This document shows positions 54,761-63,897 of a stretch of DNA of 64,000 nucleotides, in pieces. The notes beneath the pieces are model-generated. The model was not told the DNA's origin and ran no database searches. It worked only from the letters and a program-made list of their open reading frames with translations. This stretch comes from Ralstonia insidiosa (lineage in GTDB: Bacteria; Pseudomonadota; Gammaproteobacteria; Burkholderiales; Burkholderiaceae), in the NCBI RefSeq assembly GCF_008801405.1, contig NZ_VZPV01000001.1:1674001-1738000 (forward strand), given 5' to 3'. The position numbers and the translations under genes were made by a program. Numbering within the stretch: position 1 is the first letter of the stretch; each line of letters opens with the position of its first letter.

Positions 54761-56539
54761 ATGGTCGCAGTCAAGACTGGGCTGCCGCGCCGCAAGTTCG
54801 ACGTCGTGATCGTCGGTGCGGGCGGTTCGGGCATGCGCGCATCGCTGCAGCTCGCTGAAGCCGGCCTCTCCGTGGCCGTGCTGTCCAAGGTTTTCCCCAC
54901 CCGCTCGCACACCGTGGCGGCGCAGGGGGGTATCGGTGCTTCGCTGGGCAACATGAGCGAAGACAACTGGCACTATCACTTCTACGACACCATCAAGGGT
55001 TCCGACTGGCTCGGCGACCAGGATGCGATCGAGTTCATGTGCCGCCAGGCGCCGAACGTGGTCTATGAGCTGGAACACTTCGGCATGCCGTTCGACCGCA
55101 ATGCCGACGGCACGATCTATCAGCGTCCGTTTGGTGGCCACACGTCGAATTACGGCGAGAAGCCGGTGCAGCGTGCCTGCGCCGCCGCTGACCGTACCGG
55201 CCACGCACTGCTGCACACGCTGTATCAGCGTAACGTGCGCGCCAAGACGCACTTCTTCACCGAGTGGATGGCGCTCGACCTGATCCGCGATCAGGAAGGC
55301 GACGTGCTGGGTGTGACCGCGCTGGAAATGGAAACCGGCGAGGTCTACATCCTCGAAGGCAAGACGACGCTGTTCGCCACGGGCGGTGCCGGCCGTATCT
55401 ATGCCGCTTCCACCAACGCCTTCATCAACACCGGTGATGGCCTGGGCATGGCAGCACGCGCTGGCGTGCCGCTGGAAGACATGGAGTTCTGGCAGTTCCA
55501 CCCGACCGGCGTGGCCGGCGCGGGCGTGCTGATCACGGAAGGCGTGCGCGGCGAAGGCGGCATCCTGCGTAACAAGGATGGCGAGCGCTTCATGGAGCGC
55601 TATGCCCCGACGCTGAAGGATCTGGCACCGCGTGACTTCGTGTCGCGCTCGATGGACCAGGAAATCAAGGAAGGCCGCGGCTGTGGCCCGAACGGCGACT
55701 ACGTGCTGCTCGACCTGACCCACGTCGGTGCCGAGACCATCATGAAGCGCCTGCCGTCGATCCGCGAAATTGGCCTGAAGTTCGCCAACGTCGATGCGAT
55801 CAAGGAACCGATTCCGGTCGTGCCGACCATCCACTATCAGATGGGCGGTATTCCGACCAACTATCACGGCCAGGTCGTGGTGCCGAAGAACGGCAGCCCG
55901 AATGAAGTCGTCAATGGCTTCTACGCCATCGGCGAGTGTTCGTGTGTGTCGGTGCACGGTGCCAACCGTCTGGGTACGAACTCGCTGCTCGACCTGGTGG
56001 TGTTCGGCCGTTCGGCGGGCAACCACATCATTGCGCAGAACCTGAAGAACCGCGAACACAAGCCGCTGCCGGCTGACGCCGCTGACTTCGCACTGTCGCG
56101 CCTGGCCAAGCTGGATTCGTCAAGCTCGGGCGAGTACGCGCAGGACGTTGCCAACGACATCCGCCGCAACATGCAGTCGCACGCGGGTGTGTTCCGCACG
56201 CAGGCCCTGATGGACGAAGGCGTCCAGCGCATCATGGAAGTGGCTGAGCGCAGCGCCAACATCCACCTGAAGGACAAGTCCAAGGTGTTCAACACCGCGC
56301 GCGTTGAAGCGCTGGAAGTGGCCAACCTGGTGGAAGTCGCCAAGGCGACGATGGTGTCGGCTGCTGCCCGCAAGGAATCGCGTGGCGCCCACGCCCACAG
56401 CGACTTCCCGAACCGCGACGACGAAAACTGGATGAAGCACACGCTGTACTACAGCGAAGGCAACCGTCTGGAATACAAGCCTGTGACGATGAAGCCGTTG
56501 ACGGTAGAAAGCGTGCCGCCCAAGGCCCGTACGTTCTAA
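54761..56539 (+). CDS. sdhA: succinate dehydrogenase flavoprotein subunit
   Basis: A 592-residue flavoprotein that oxidises succinate to fumarate. The FAD motif is GAGGSGMRA (19-27). The covalent FAD is attached at H50 in FPTRSHTVAAQGGI. Substrate-binding segments FHPTGVAGAGVLITEGVRGEGG and HGANRLGTNSLLDLVVFG are intact. It lies 3 bp after sdhD. Confidence 0.98.
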   Translation: MVAVKTGLPRRKFDVVIVGAGGSGMRASLQLAEAGLSVAVLSKVFPTRSHTVAAQGGIGASLGNMSEDNWHYHFYDTIKGSDWLGDQDAIEFMCRQAPNVVYELEHFGMPFDRNADGTIYQRPFGGHTSNYGEKPVQRACAAADRTGHALLHTLYQRNVRAKTHFFTEWMALDLIRDQEGDVLGVTALEMETGEVYILEGKTTLFATGGAGRIYAASTNAFINTGDGLGMAARAGVPLEDMEFWQFHPTGVAGAGVLITEGVRGEGGILRNKDGERFMERYAPTLKDLAPRDFVSRSMDQEIKEGRGCGPNGDYVLLDLTHVGAETIMKRLPSIREIGLKFANVDAIKEPIPVVPTIHYQMGGIPTNYHGQVVVPKNGSPNEVVNGFYAIGECSCVSVHGANRLGTNSLLDLVVFGRSAGNHIIAQNLKNREHKPLPADAADFALSRLAKLDSSSSGEYAQDVANDIRRNMQSHAGVFRTQALMDEGVQRIMEVAERSANIHLKDKSKVFNTARVEALEVANLVEVAKATMVSAAARKESRGAHAHSDFPNRDDENWMKHTLYYSEGNRLEYKPVTMKPLTVESVPPKARTF

Positions 56540-56557
56540 CCGGAAGGACCCACAAAA

Positions 56558-57259
56558 ATGAAGCGTATTTTTGAAGTCTATCGCTACGATCCGGACAAGG
56601 ACGCAGCGCCCCGCATGCAGACCTACGAGGTCGAACTCGACGGTCACGAGCGCATGCTGCTCGACGCGTTGGTCAAGCTGAAGAAGCTGGACGAGTCGAT
56701 CGCGTTCCGTCGTTCGTGCCGTGAAGGCGTGTGCGGCTCCGACGCCATGAACATCAACGGCAAGAATGGTCTGGCCTGCCTGACCAACATGCGTGAGTTG
56801 CCCGAGAAGATCGTGCTGCGTCCGCTGCCGGGGCTGCCCGTGGTGCGCGACCTGATCGTTGACATGACGCACTTCTTCAACCAGTACCACTCGATCAAGC
56901 CGTTCCTGATCAACGACGAGCCGCCGCCCGAGAAGGAGCGTCTGCAGTCGCCGGAAGAGCGCGAAGAGCTGGACGGTCTGTACGAGTGCATTCTGTGCGC
57001 GAGCTGCTCGACGTCGTGCCCGTCGTTCTGGTGGAACCCGGACAAGTTCGTCGGCCCGGCTGGCCTGCTGCAGGCTTACCGCTTCATCGCCGACAGCCGT
57101 GACCAAGCGACCAACGAGCGCCTCGACAACCTCGAAGACCCGTACCGCCTGTTCCGCTGTCACACCATCATGAACTGCGTCGATGTGTGCCCGAAGGGTC
57201 TGAACCCGACCAAGGCCATCGGCAAGATCAAGGAACTGATGGTGCGCCGCGCGGTGTAA
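56558..57259 (+). CDS. sdhB: succinate dehydrogenase iron-sulfur subunit
   Basis: A 233-residue subunit with three iron-sulfur clusters passing electrons to the quinone. The [2Fe-2S] site is SCREGVCGSDAMNINGKNGLAC (C54, C59, D62, C74), with Asp at the third position as in E. coli. The C-terminal clusters use CILCASCSTSCP and CHTIMNCVDVCPKG. It lies 18 bp after sdhA. Confidence 0.97.
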   Translation: MKRIFEVYRYDPDKDAAPRMQTYEVELDGHERMLLDALVKLKKLDESIAFRRSCREGVCGSDAMNINGKNGLACLTNMRELPEKIVLRPLPGLPVVRDLIVDMTHFFNQYHSIKPFLINDEPPPEKERLQSPEEREELDGLYECILCASCSTSCPSFWWNPDKFVGPAGLLQAYRFIADSRDQATNERLDNLEDPYRLFRCHTIMNCVDVCPKGLNPTKAIGKIKELMVRRAV

Positions 57260-57274
57260 ATCGCAACGCACCCA

Positions 57275-57310
57275 GCGTCGCCGGAGCGGTTTTCCGGCGA
57301 CGCGTCCTTT
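57275..57310 (+). terminator. hairpin between sdhB and sdhE
   Basis: An 11 bp perfect stem GCGTCGCCGGA / TCCGGCGACGC (57275-57285 and 57293-57303) with a 7 nt loop, followed by GTCCTTTT. The T run is short, so it may end part of the sdhCDAB transcripts and lower expression of sdhE. Confidence 0.6.
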
Positions 57311-57318
57311 TGAGAAGC

Positions 57319-57606
57319 ATGACCGCTGTGACTACCCCGACGTTCTCTCACCAATCCGATCCGCACAAACGCGCGCGTTTGCGCTGGCGTGCCCGACGCG
57401 GTTTGCTGGAGAACGATATCATCGTCGAGCGCTTCTTCAACCGCTACGAGACGGAGCTGTCAGATGATGACGTTGCTGCACTCTCGCAGTTGTTCGAGCT
57501 GCCCGACAACGACCTGATGGATCTCCTGCTTGCACGCAAGGAGCCGGAAGGTGATCTCGACGTGCCGGAAGTCAAGCACGTCCTGACCTTGCTGCGTTCG
57601 GTCTGA
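57319..57606 (+). CDS. sdhE: FAD assembly factor SdhE
   Basis: A 95-residue SdhE (YgfY) protein, which promotes covalent flavin attachment to SdhA. The conserved RGLLENDIIVERFF (27-40) carries the RGxxE motif needed for that role. Only a weak ribosome site (GAGAAGC) precedes the ATG. It follows sdhB after a strong hairpin and precedes gltA by 134 bp. Confidence 0.93.
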   Translation: MTAVTTPTFSHQSDPHKRARLRWRARRGLLENDIIVERFFNRYETELSDDDVAALSQLFELPDNDLMDLLLARKEPEGDLDVPEVKHVLTLLRSV

Positions 57607-57740
57607 TTGTTCGACCGCAGGCCAACGCGCGAGAGGTTGCCGCAAGACGAATCGGTCTAGCCGCCCCCACGGCACCCTGCGATCCGTCTGGCGGGAATCT
57701 CCCGACTTCATTTTCATAAACAGCAGAGAAGGAAACCGAC

Positions 57741-59042
57741 ATGACGCCGTCCGAAGTGAAAGCCACCCTATCGTTTTCCGATGGCTCGCCCAGCGTTGAG
57801 CTGCCGATCTACAAGGGCACGGTTGGCCCGGACGTGATCGACATCCGCAAGCTGTACGGTCAGACGGGCAAGTTCACGTACGACCCCGGCTTCATGTCGA
57901 CCGCGTCGTGCAACTCCAAGATCACCTACATCGACGGCGACAAGGGTGAGCTGCTGTACCGCGGCTACGCCATCGACGATCTGGCTAGCAAGTGCGATTT
58001 CATGGAAATCTGCTATCTGCTGCTGAAGGGCGAACTGCCCAACGCCAAGCAGAAGGAAGAGTTCAACCATGTGGTGACGAATCACACCATGGTGCACGAG
58101 CAGATGCAGTTCTTCCTGCGCGGCTTCCGTCGTGACGCACACCCGATGGCCGTGCTGACGGGCTTGGTCGGTGCGATGAGCGCGTTCTACCCGGATGCTG
58201 CCAATATCAACGACCCGCGCGAGCGCGAGATTTCGCAGATCCGCCTGATCGCCAAGCTGCCGACGCTGGTGGCCATGGCGTACAAGTACAACATCGGCCA
58301 GCCGCTGATCTACCCGCAGAACAACCTGTCGTACACCGGCAACTTCATGCGCATGATGTTTGCCACGCCGTGTGAAGACTACAAGGTGAATCCGGTGCTG
58401 GAGCGTGCTCTGGACCGCATCTTCATCCTGCACGCCGATCACGAGCAAAACGCGTCGACCTCGACGGTGCGTCTGGCCGGCTCGTCGGGCACGAACCCGA
58501 TCGCTGCCATCGCTGCCGGTATCGCTTGTCTGTGGGGCCCGGCGCACGGTGGTGCGAACGAAGCCGCACTGAACATGCTGGAAGAGATCGGCTCGGTGGA
58601 CAAGGTTCCCGAGTTCATCAAGCAGGTCAAGGACAAGAACAGCGGCGTGCGCCTGATGGGCTTTGGCCACCGCGTGTACAAGAACTACGACCCGCGCGCC
58701 AAGCTGATGCGCGAAACCTGCCATGAAGTGCTGAACGAGCTGGGCCTGCACAACGACCCGCTGTTCAAGCTCGCCATGGAGCTGGAAAAGATCGCGCTGG
58801 AAGACGAGTACTTCGTCAGCCGCAAGCTGTATCCGAACGTCGACTTCTACTCGGGTATCGTGCAGCGCGCGCTGGGCATCCCGTCGTCGATGTTCACCTG
58901 CATCTTCGCGCTGGCCCGTTCGGTGGGCTGGATCTCGCAGTGGGAAGAGATGATTACCGATCCGGAATACAAGATCGGCCGTCCGCGCCAGCTGTTCAAC
59001 GGTGCTGCTACGCGCGAAGTGCCGGCGATCGACAAGCGCTAA
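57741..59042 (+). CDS. gltA: citrate synthase (type II)
   Basis: A 433-residue citrate synthase condensing acetyl-CoA with oxaloacetate. Catalytic histidines lie in HADHEQNASTSTVR and GPAHGGANEAALNML, and the aspartate in PNVDFYSGI. The length and N-terminal beta domain mark the hexameric, NADH-sensitive type. AGAAGGAAACCGAC precedes the ATG. It completes the TCA cluster with acnA, mdh and sdhCDAB. Confidence 0.97.
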   Translation: MTPSEVKATLSFSDGSPSVELPIYKGTVGPDVIDIRKLYGQTGKFTYDPGFMSTASCNSKITYIDGDKGELLYRGYAIDDLASKCDFMEICYLLLKGELPNAKQKEEFNHVVTNHTMVHEQMQFFLRGFRRDAHPMAVLTGLVGAMSAFYPDAANINDPREREISQIRLIAKLPTLVAMAYKYNIGQPLIYPQNNLSYTGNFMRMMFATPCEDYKVNPVLERALDRIFILHADHEQNASTSTVRLAGSSGTNPIAAIAAGIACLWGPAHGGANEAALNMLEEIGSVDKVPEFIKQVKDKNSGVRLMGFGHRVYKNYDPRAKLMRETCHEVLNELGLHNDPLFKLAMELEKIALEDEYFVSRKLYPNVDFYSGIVQRALGIPSSMFTCIFALARSVGWISQWEEMITDPEYKIGRPRQLFNGAATREVPAIDKR

Positions 59043-59064
59043 GCGAGTCTTTCCGCATCACAAG

Positions 59065-59096
59065 AACCCCGCCCGGGAAACCGGCGGGGTTTTTTG
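59065..59096 (+). terminator. terminator of gltA
   Basis: AACCCCGCC pairs with GGCGGGGTT (59065-59073 and 59083-59091) around a 9 nt loop, followed by a T6 run. It lies 22 bp after the gltA stop. Confidence 0.92.
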
Positions 59097-59253
59097 TCGC
59101 CCGAAGATTGCCCGGGCGAGCTTTCGCGAAATGACGAAACCCCCTTTCGCCAGTCACGTCCGGTGCGCAATGCACCGGGTGGCATAATCGATCACTCCCC
59201 ACGAAACTGCTCGCGCAGCCGCCAGACATGGCGCGTTGTGCACGGATCGCATC

Positions 59254-60663
59254 ATGGCCAAGACGCTCTACGACAAACTCTGGGACGATCACGTCGTTCA
59301 TACCGAAGATGACGGCACGACTGTGCTCTACATCGATCGTCAACTGCTGCACGAGGTGACGAGCCCGCAGGCGTTCGAAGGCCTGAAGCTGGCGCAGCGT
59401 TCGGTCTGGCGCATCAGCGCCAATCTGGCCGTGTCGGACCACAACGTGCCGACCACCGACCGCTCGCATGGCATTGCCGATCCGGTTTCCAAGCTGCAGG
59501 TCGACACGCTCGATGCCAACTGCGACAGCTACGGCATCACGCAATTCAAGATGAACGACAAGCGTCAGGGCATCGTGCACGTGATCGGGCCGGAGCAGGG
59601 CGCGACGTTGCCGGGCATGACGGTGGTCTGCGGTGATTCGCATACCAGCACGCACGGCGCCTTCGGCGCGCTGGCGCACGGCATCGGCACGTCCGAAGTG
59701 GAGCACGTGCTCGCCACGCAGACGCTGCTCGCCAAGAAGAGCAAGAACATGCTCGTGAAGGTGGAAGGCACGCTGCCGCGCGGCTGCACCGCCAAGGACA
59801 TCGTGCTCGCCATCATCGGCAAGATCGGCACGGCGGGCGGTACGGGTTATGCCATGGAATTCGGTGGCTCGGCTATCCGTGCGCTGTCGATGGAAGGGCG
59901 TATGACGGTGTGCAACATGGCGATCGAAGGTGGCGCACGTGCCGGCATGGTCGCCGTGGATGACGTCACGCTCGAATACATCAAGGGCCGCCCGTTCGCG
60001 CCGCAGGGCGTGGAGTGGGAGCAGGCCGTTACGTACTGGCGCACGCTGCATTCTGACGAAGGTGCGCACTTCGACCATGTGGTCGAGCTGCGCGCTGAAG
60101 AGATTCGCCCGCAAGTGAGCTGGGGCACGTCGCCGGAAATGGTGGTCAGCATTGAAGACCGCGTGCCGGATCCCGAGAAGGAAAAGGACCCGAACAAGCG
60201 CAACGCCATGGAGCGCGCGCTCGAATACATGGGCCTGCAGCCGAACGTCGCCATCAGCGATATCAACATCGACAAGGTCTTCATCGGCTCGTGCACCAAC
60301 AGCCGTATCGAAGACATGCGCGCTGCTGCGTGGGTCGTTCAGAAGCTGGGCAAGCGCATTGCCTCCAACGTGAAGCTGGCGATGGTTGTGCCGGGCTCGG
60401 GCCTTGTGAAGGAACAGGCCGAGCGCGAAGGGCTCGACAAGATTTTCAAGGCGGCAGGTTTTGAATGGCGCGAGCCGGGTTGCTCGATGTGCCTGGCGAT
60501 GAATGCCGATCGCCTGGACCCTGGCGAGCGCTGTGCATCGACCTCCAACCGCAACTTCGAAGGCCGTCAGGGCGCGGGTGGCCGCACCCACCTCGTGAGC
60601 CCGGCGATGGCCGCTGCGGCCGCGCTCGAAGGCCACTTCGTCGACGTGCGCAAGCTCGCTTGA
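59254..60663 (+). CDS. leuC: 3-isopropylmalate dehydratase large subunit
   Basis: A 469-residue iron-sulfur large subunit of isopropylmalate isomerase in leucine biosynthesis. Cluster cysteines are in GSCTNSRIEDMR and PGCSMCLAMN; DSHTSTHGAFGALAHGIGTSEVEHVLATQ is a family hallmark. The ATG at 59254 gives the standard MAKTLYDKLWDDHVV start. It is the first gene of leuCDB. Confidence 0.97.
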   Translation: MAKTLYDKLWDDHVVHTEDDGTTVLYIDRQLLHEVTSPQAFEGLKLAQRSVWRISANLAVSDHNVPTTDRSHGIADPVSKLQVDTLDANCDSYGITQFKMNDKRQGIVHVIGPEQGATLPGMTVVCGDSHTSTHGAFGALAHGIGTSEVEHVLATQTLLAKKSKNMLVKVEGTLPRGCTAKDIVLAIIGKIGTAGGTGYAMEFGGSAIRALSMEGRMTVCNMAIEGGARAGMVAVDDVTLEYIKGRPFAPQGVEWEQAVTYWRTLHSDEGAHFDHVVELRAEEIRPQVSWGTSPEMVVSIEDRVPDPEKEKDPNKRNAMERALEYMGLQPNVAISDINIDKVFIGSCTNSRIEDMRAAAWVVQKLGKRIASNVKLAMVVPGSGLVKEQAEREGLDKIFKAAGFEWREPGCSMCLAMNADRLDPGERCASTSNRNFEGRQGAGGRTHLVSPAMAAAAALEGHFVDVRKLA

Positions 60664-60686
60664 GCGGCAGGATAGAGAGAGCAATC

Positions 60687-61337
60687 ATGGAACAATTCAC
60701 CATCCACACCGGCCTCGTGGCCCCGCTCGACCGCGAGAACGTCGACACCGACGCCATCATCCCGAAGCAATTCCTCAAGTCGATCAAGCGCACGGGCTTC
60801 GGCCCGAACCTGTTCGACGAGTGGCGCTACAAGGACGTTGGCGAACCCGGCCAAGACAACAGTAACCGTCCGCTGAACCCGGACTTCGTGCTGAACCAGC
60901 CGCGCTATCAAGGCGCATCGGTGCTGCTGGCGCGCAAGAACTTCGGCTGCGGCAGCTCGCGTGAGCACGCACCGTGGGCGCTGCAGCAGTACGGCTTCCG
61001 CGCCATCATCGCGCCGAGCTTTGCCGACATCTTCTTCAACAACTGCTTCAAGAACGGGCTGCTGCCGATCGTGCTGACAGAGTCGCAAGTCGACCACCTG
61101 TTCAACGAGACGCAAGCCTTCGTCGGTTATCAACTGACCGTTGATCTGGACAAGCAGGTTGTCGTAACGCCGGGTGGTACGGCCTATCCATTCGACATCA
61201 CGGCGTTCCGCAAGTACTGCCTGCTTAACGGCTTCGATGACATCGGCCTGACCCTGCGCTATGCCGATCAGATCAAGGCCTACGAAGCGCAGCGCCTGGC
61301 CAAGATGCCGTGGCTTGCACACAAGCTCGTCGGCTGA
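60687..61337 (+). CDS. leuD: 3-isopropylmalate dehydratase small subunit
   Basis: A 216-residue swivel-domain partner of LeuC. It starts MEQFTIHTGLVAPLDRENVDTDAIIPKQFLKS and has NFGCGSSREHAPWAL, both conserved. It lies 23 bp after leuC. The two subunits interconvert 2- and 3-isopropylmalate. Confidence 0.97.
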   Translation: MEQFTIHTGLVAPLDRENVDTDAIIPKQFLKSIKRTGFGPNLFDEWRYKDVGEPGQDNSNRPLNPDFVLNQPRYQGASVLLARKNFGCGSSREHAPWALQQYGFRAIIAPSFADIFFNNCFKNGLLPIVLTESQVDHLFNETQAFVGYQLTVDLDKQVVVTPGGTAYPFDITAFRKYCLLNGFDDIGLTLRYADQIKAYEAQRLAKMPWLAHKLVG

Positions 61338-61376
61338 GCTCGTCAACAGAACACGCAGAACAACAAGGACATACGC

Positions 61377-62447
61377 ATGACCAAGATTGCAGTGTTGCCG
61401 GGTGACGGCATCGGTAAGGAAATCGTGGCCGAGGCCGTCAAGGTGCTGAATGCACTGGGCGAGTCGTTCGAGATGGAATTCGCGCCCGTTGGCGGCGCCG
61501 GCTATGAAGCCAAGGGCCATCCGCTGCCGGAAGACACGCTCAAGCTTGCCAAGGAAGCCGACGCCATCCTGTTCGGCGCCGTGGGCGACTGGAAGTACGA
61601 CACGCTGGCGCGCGAACTGCGCCCCGAGCAGGCGATCCTCGGCTTGCGCAAGCATCTGCAGCTGTTCGCCAATTTCCGTCCGGCGATCTGCTATCCGGAA
61701 CTGGCCGGCGCATCGAGCCTGAAGCCGGAGATCGTCGGTGGTCTCGACATCCTGATCGTGCGTGAACTGACCGGTGACATCTACTTCGGTCAACCGCGCG
61801 GTGTGCGTGCCGCACCGGACGGCCTGTTCGCCGGCGCGCGCGAAGGCTTCGACACCATGCGCTACAGCGAGCCAGAAATCCGCCGCATCGCGCACGTCGC
61901 CTTCCAGGCCGCCGCCAAGCGCGGCAAGAAGCTGTGCAGCGTCGACAAGGCCAATGTGCTCGAGACGTTCCAGTTCTGGAAGGACATCGTCACCGATGTG
62001 CACAAGGAATATCCGGAGGTCGAGCTGTCGCACATGTACGTCGATAACGCGGCCATGCAGCTCGTCAAGGCGCCGAAGAATTTCGACGTGATCGTCACCG
62101 GCAACATGTTCGGCGACATCCTGTCGGACGAGGCTGCCATGCTGACGGGCTCGATCGGCATGCTGCCGTCGGCGTCGCTCGACGCGAACAATAAGGGCCT
62201 GTACGAGCCGTCGCACGGTTCGGCACCGGACATCGCAGGTAAGGGCGTGGCCAACCCGCTGGCGACGATCCTGTCGGCGGCGATGATGCTGCGTTACTCG
62301 CTGGGCAAGGCCGAGCAGGCCGATCGCATCGAGAACGCCGTCAAGAAGGTGCTGGCTCAGGGCTATCGCACTGGCGACATTCTGACGCCGGGCTGCAAGC
62401 AGGTCGGCACGGTGGAAATGGGCGAAGCTGTGCTGGCAGCGCTGTAA
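61377..62447 (+). CDS. leuB: 3-isopropylmalate dehydrogenase
   Basis: A 356-residue NAD-dependent dehydrogenase converting 3-isopropylmalate to 2-oxoisocaproate precursor. It begins KIAVLPGDGIGKEIV; substrate arginines are in the RELRPEQAILGLRKHL stretch and in RELTGDIYFGQPRG, and the metal aspartates in NMFGDILSDEAAM. AACAAGGACATACGC precedes the ATG. It ends the leu operon before a strong terminator. Confidence 0.97.
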   Translation: MTKIAVLPGDGIGKEIVAEAVKVLNALGESFEMEFAPVGGAGYEAKGHPLPEDTLKLAKEADAILFGAVGDWKYDTLARELRPEQAILGLRKHLQLFANFRPAICYPELAGASSLKPEIVGGLDILIVRELTGDIYFGQPRGVRAAPDGLFAGAREGFDTMRYSEPEIRRIAHVAFQAAAKRGKKLCSVDKANVLETFQFWKDIVTDVHKEYPEVELSHMYVDNAAMQLVKAPKNFDVIVTGNMFGDILSDEAAMLTGSIGMLPSASLDANNKGLYEPSHGSAPDIAGKGVANPLATILSAAMMLRYSLGKAEQADRIENAVKKVLAQGYRTGDILTPGCKQVGTVEMGEAVLAAL

Positions 62448-62457
62448 TTCATCGCGC

Positions 62458-62513
62458 ACGTTGCGGTGCCGTCACCTAGTTGTGTCACGTGCGGCGCCGC
62501 AACGTTTTTTTTT
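62458..62513 (+). terminator. terminator of leuB
   Basis: ACGTTGCGG pairs with CCGCAACGT (62458-62466 and 62497-62505), with further partial pairing inside, followed by a run of T (62505-62514). Confidence 0.85.
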
Positions 62514-62571
62514 TCGGCGAACGCATGTTGCAGCGCATTGTGTGTCCGCCAAATCGTGTATATTTTTACGA

Positions 62572-62709
62572 ATGATCTCGACCGCGCTCCTCTTCGGCAT
62601 TCTGGGTACCCTGGCTCTCGCAGCTACGGGCACCGCCGCACGCGCACGCATTGCGACTGTCGAGATTCGCACGACCACCAAAACCATTACGAAAAAAACG
62701 ATCTCGTAG
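62572..62709 (+). CDS. possible 45-residue leaderless small protein
   Basis: ATG to stop encodes 45 residues with a hydrophobic N-terminal helix (ALLFGILGTLALAATGTAA) and a Thr/Lys/Arg-rich C-terminus (RTTTKTITKKTIS). There is no ribosome site, but a -10 box TATATT at 62559-62564 would place transcription start at or next to the ATG, suggesting leaderless translation. It lies 84 bp before asd on the same strand. It could also be a chance frame in the asd leader. Confidence 0.4.
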   Translation: MISTALLFGILGTLALAATGTAARARIATVEIRTTTKTITKKTIS

Positions 62710-62793
62710 ATCGTCCGGTCGTGTCCGCCTGCCTTCCCCGCGCGGTCACCGCCGGGCGCACGAGGCGGGGAAAATCACTAAGGGTTCCACATC

Positions 62794-63897
62794 ATGAAGG
62801 TAGGTCTCGTCGGTTGGCGCGGCATGGTCGGCAGCGTGCTGATGCAGCGCATGCAGGAAGAAAAGGATTTCGACCTGATCGATACGGTGTTTTTCAGCAC
62901 CAGCAACGCTGGCGGCAAGGCGCCTGCATTCGCCAAGACGGATGCGCCGCTGGCTGACGCCAACGACATCGAAGCGCTCAAGGCCTGCGACACGATCATC
63001 ACGTGCCAGGGCGGCGACTACACTACCGAAGTCTTCCCGAAGCTGCGCGCTGCCGGCTGGAACGGCTACTGGATCGACGCCGCTTCGACGCTGCGTATGG
63101 AAGACGACGCCGTGATCGTGCTGGACCCGGTCAACCTGGGCCTGATCAAGAACGCGGTGGCGGCCGGTACCAAGAACTTCATCGGTGGCAATTGCACCAA
63201 CTCCATCCTGCTGATGGGCGTGGGCGGTCTGTTCCGCGAAGGCCTGGTTGAGTGGGTCAGCTCGATGACCTACCAGGCGGCTTCGGGCGGTGGCGCGAAC
63301 CACATGCGCGAACTGCTCAAGGGCATGGGCGTGATCCATGGTGCCGTGGCTGACGAGCTGGCCAACCCGGCATCGGCCATTCTGGACATCGATCGCAAGG
63401 TCGCCAAGACCATCCGCGAAGATGTGCCGACCGAGTTCTTCCCGGCACCGCTGGCGGGCGGTCTGATCCCCTGGATCGACAAGCAGCTCGACAACGGCCA
63501 GTCGAAGGAAGAGTGGAAGGGCCAGGCCGAGGTCAACAAGATTCTGGGCAACGCGCAGCCGGTTCCGGTGGATGGCCTTTGCGTACGTATCGGCGCGATG
63601 CGCTGCCACAGCCTGGGCCTGACGCTCAAGCTCAAGCGCGACCTGCCGCTCGAAGAGATCGAGCAGATCATCCGCTCGGGCAACCCGTGGGTGAAGTGGG
63701 TGCCGAACGATCGCAGCGTCACTGAGAAGGAACTGACGCCGGCGTCCATCACCGGTGGCCTGCAGATCGGCGTGGGCCGCGTACGCAAGCTGAACATGGG
63801 GCCGGAATACGTGAGCGCCTTCGTGATCGGCGACCAACTGCTCTGGGGCGCGGCGGAACCGCTGCGTCGCACGTTGCGCATCCTGCTGGGCAAGTGA
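62794..63897 (+). CDS. asd: aspartate-semialdehyde dehydrogenase
   Basis: A 367-residue NADPH-dependent enzyme making aspartate semialdehyde for lysine, threonine, methionine and cell-wall diaminopimelate synthesis. Nucleotide motif GWRGMVGS (7-14), active-site cysteine C134 in GGNCTNSIL. The length is that of the gammaproteobacterial-type enzyme. The leuCDB-asd order is usual in this group of bacteria. No downstream gene begins before the window ends. Confidence 0.97.
   Translation: MKVGLVGWRGMVGSVLMQRMQEEKDFDLIDTVFFSTSNAGGKAPAFAKTDAPLADANDIEALKACDTIITCQGGDYTTEVFPKLRAAGWNGYWIDAASTLRMEDDAVIVLDPVNLGLIKNAVAAGTKNFIGGNCTNSILLMGVGGLFREGLVEWVSSMTYQAASGGGANHMRELLKGMGVIHGAVADELANPASAILDIDRKVAKTIREDVPTEFFPAPLAGGLIPWIDKQLDNGQSKEEWKGQAEVNKILGNAQPVPVDGLCVRIGAMRCHSLGLTLKLKRDLPLEEIEQIIRSGNPWVKWVPNDRSVTEKELTPASITGGLQIGVGRVRKLNMGPEYVSAFVIGDQLLWGAAEPLRRTLRILLGK

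Larger units (their letters stand above)
62448..62793. other. 346 bp spacer between leuB and asd
   Basis: Holds the leuB terminator (62458-62513), a candidate promoter (-10 TATATT at 62559-62564) and a possible 45-codon ORF (62572-62709). The last 84 bp before asd is a GC-rich leader with nothing else that I recognise. Confidence 0.7.

Noticed and set aside
54329..56059. A 576-codon open frame antisense to sdhDA
   Set aside because: Shadow of the conserved sdhD and sdhA genes, with no domain content.
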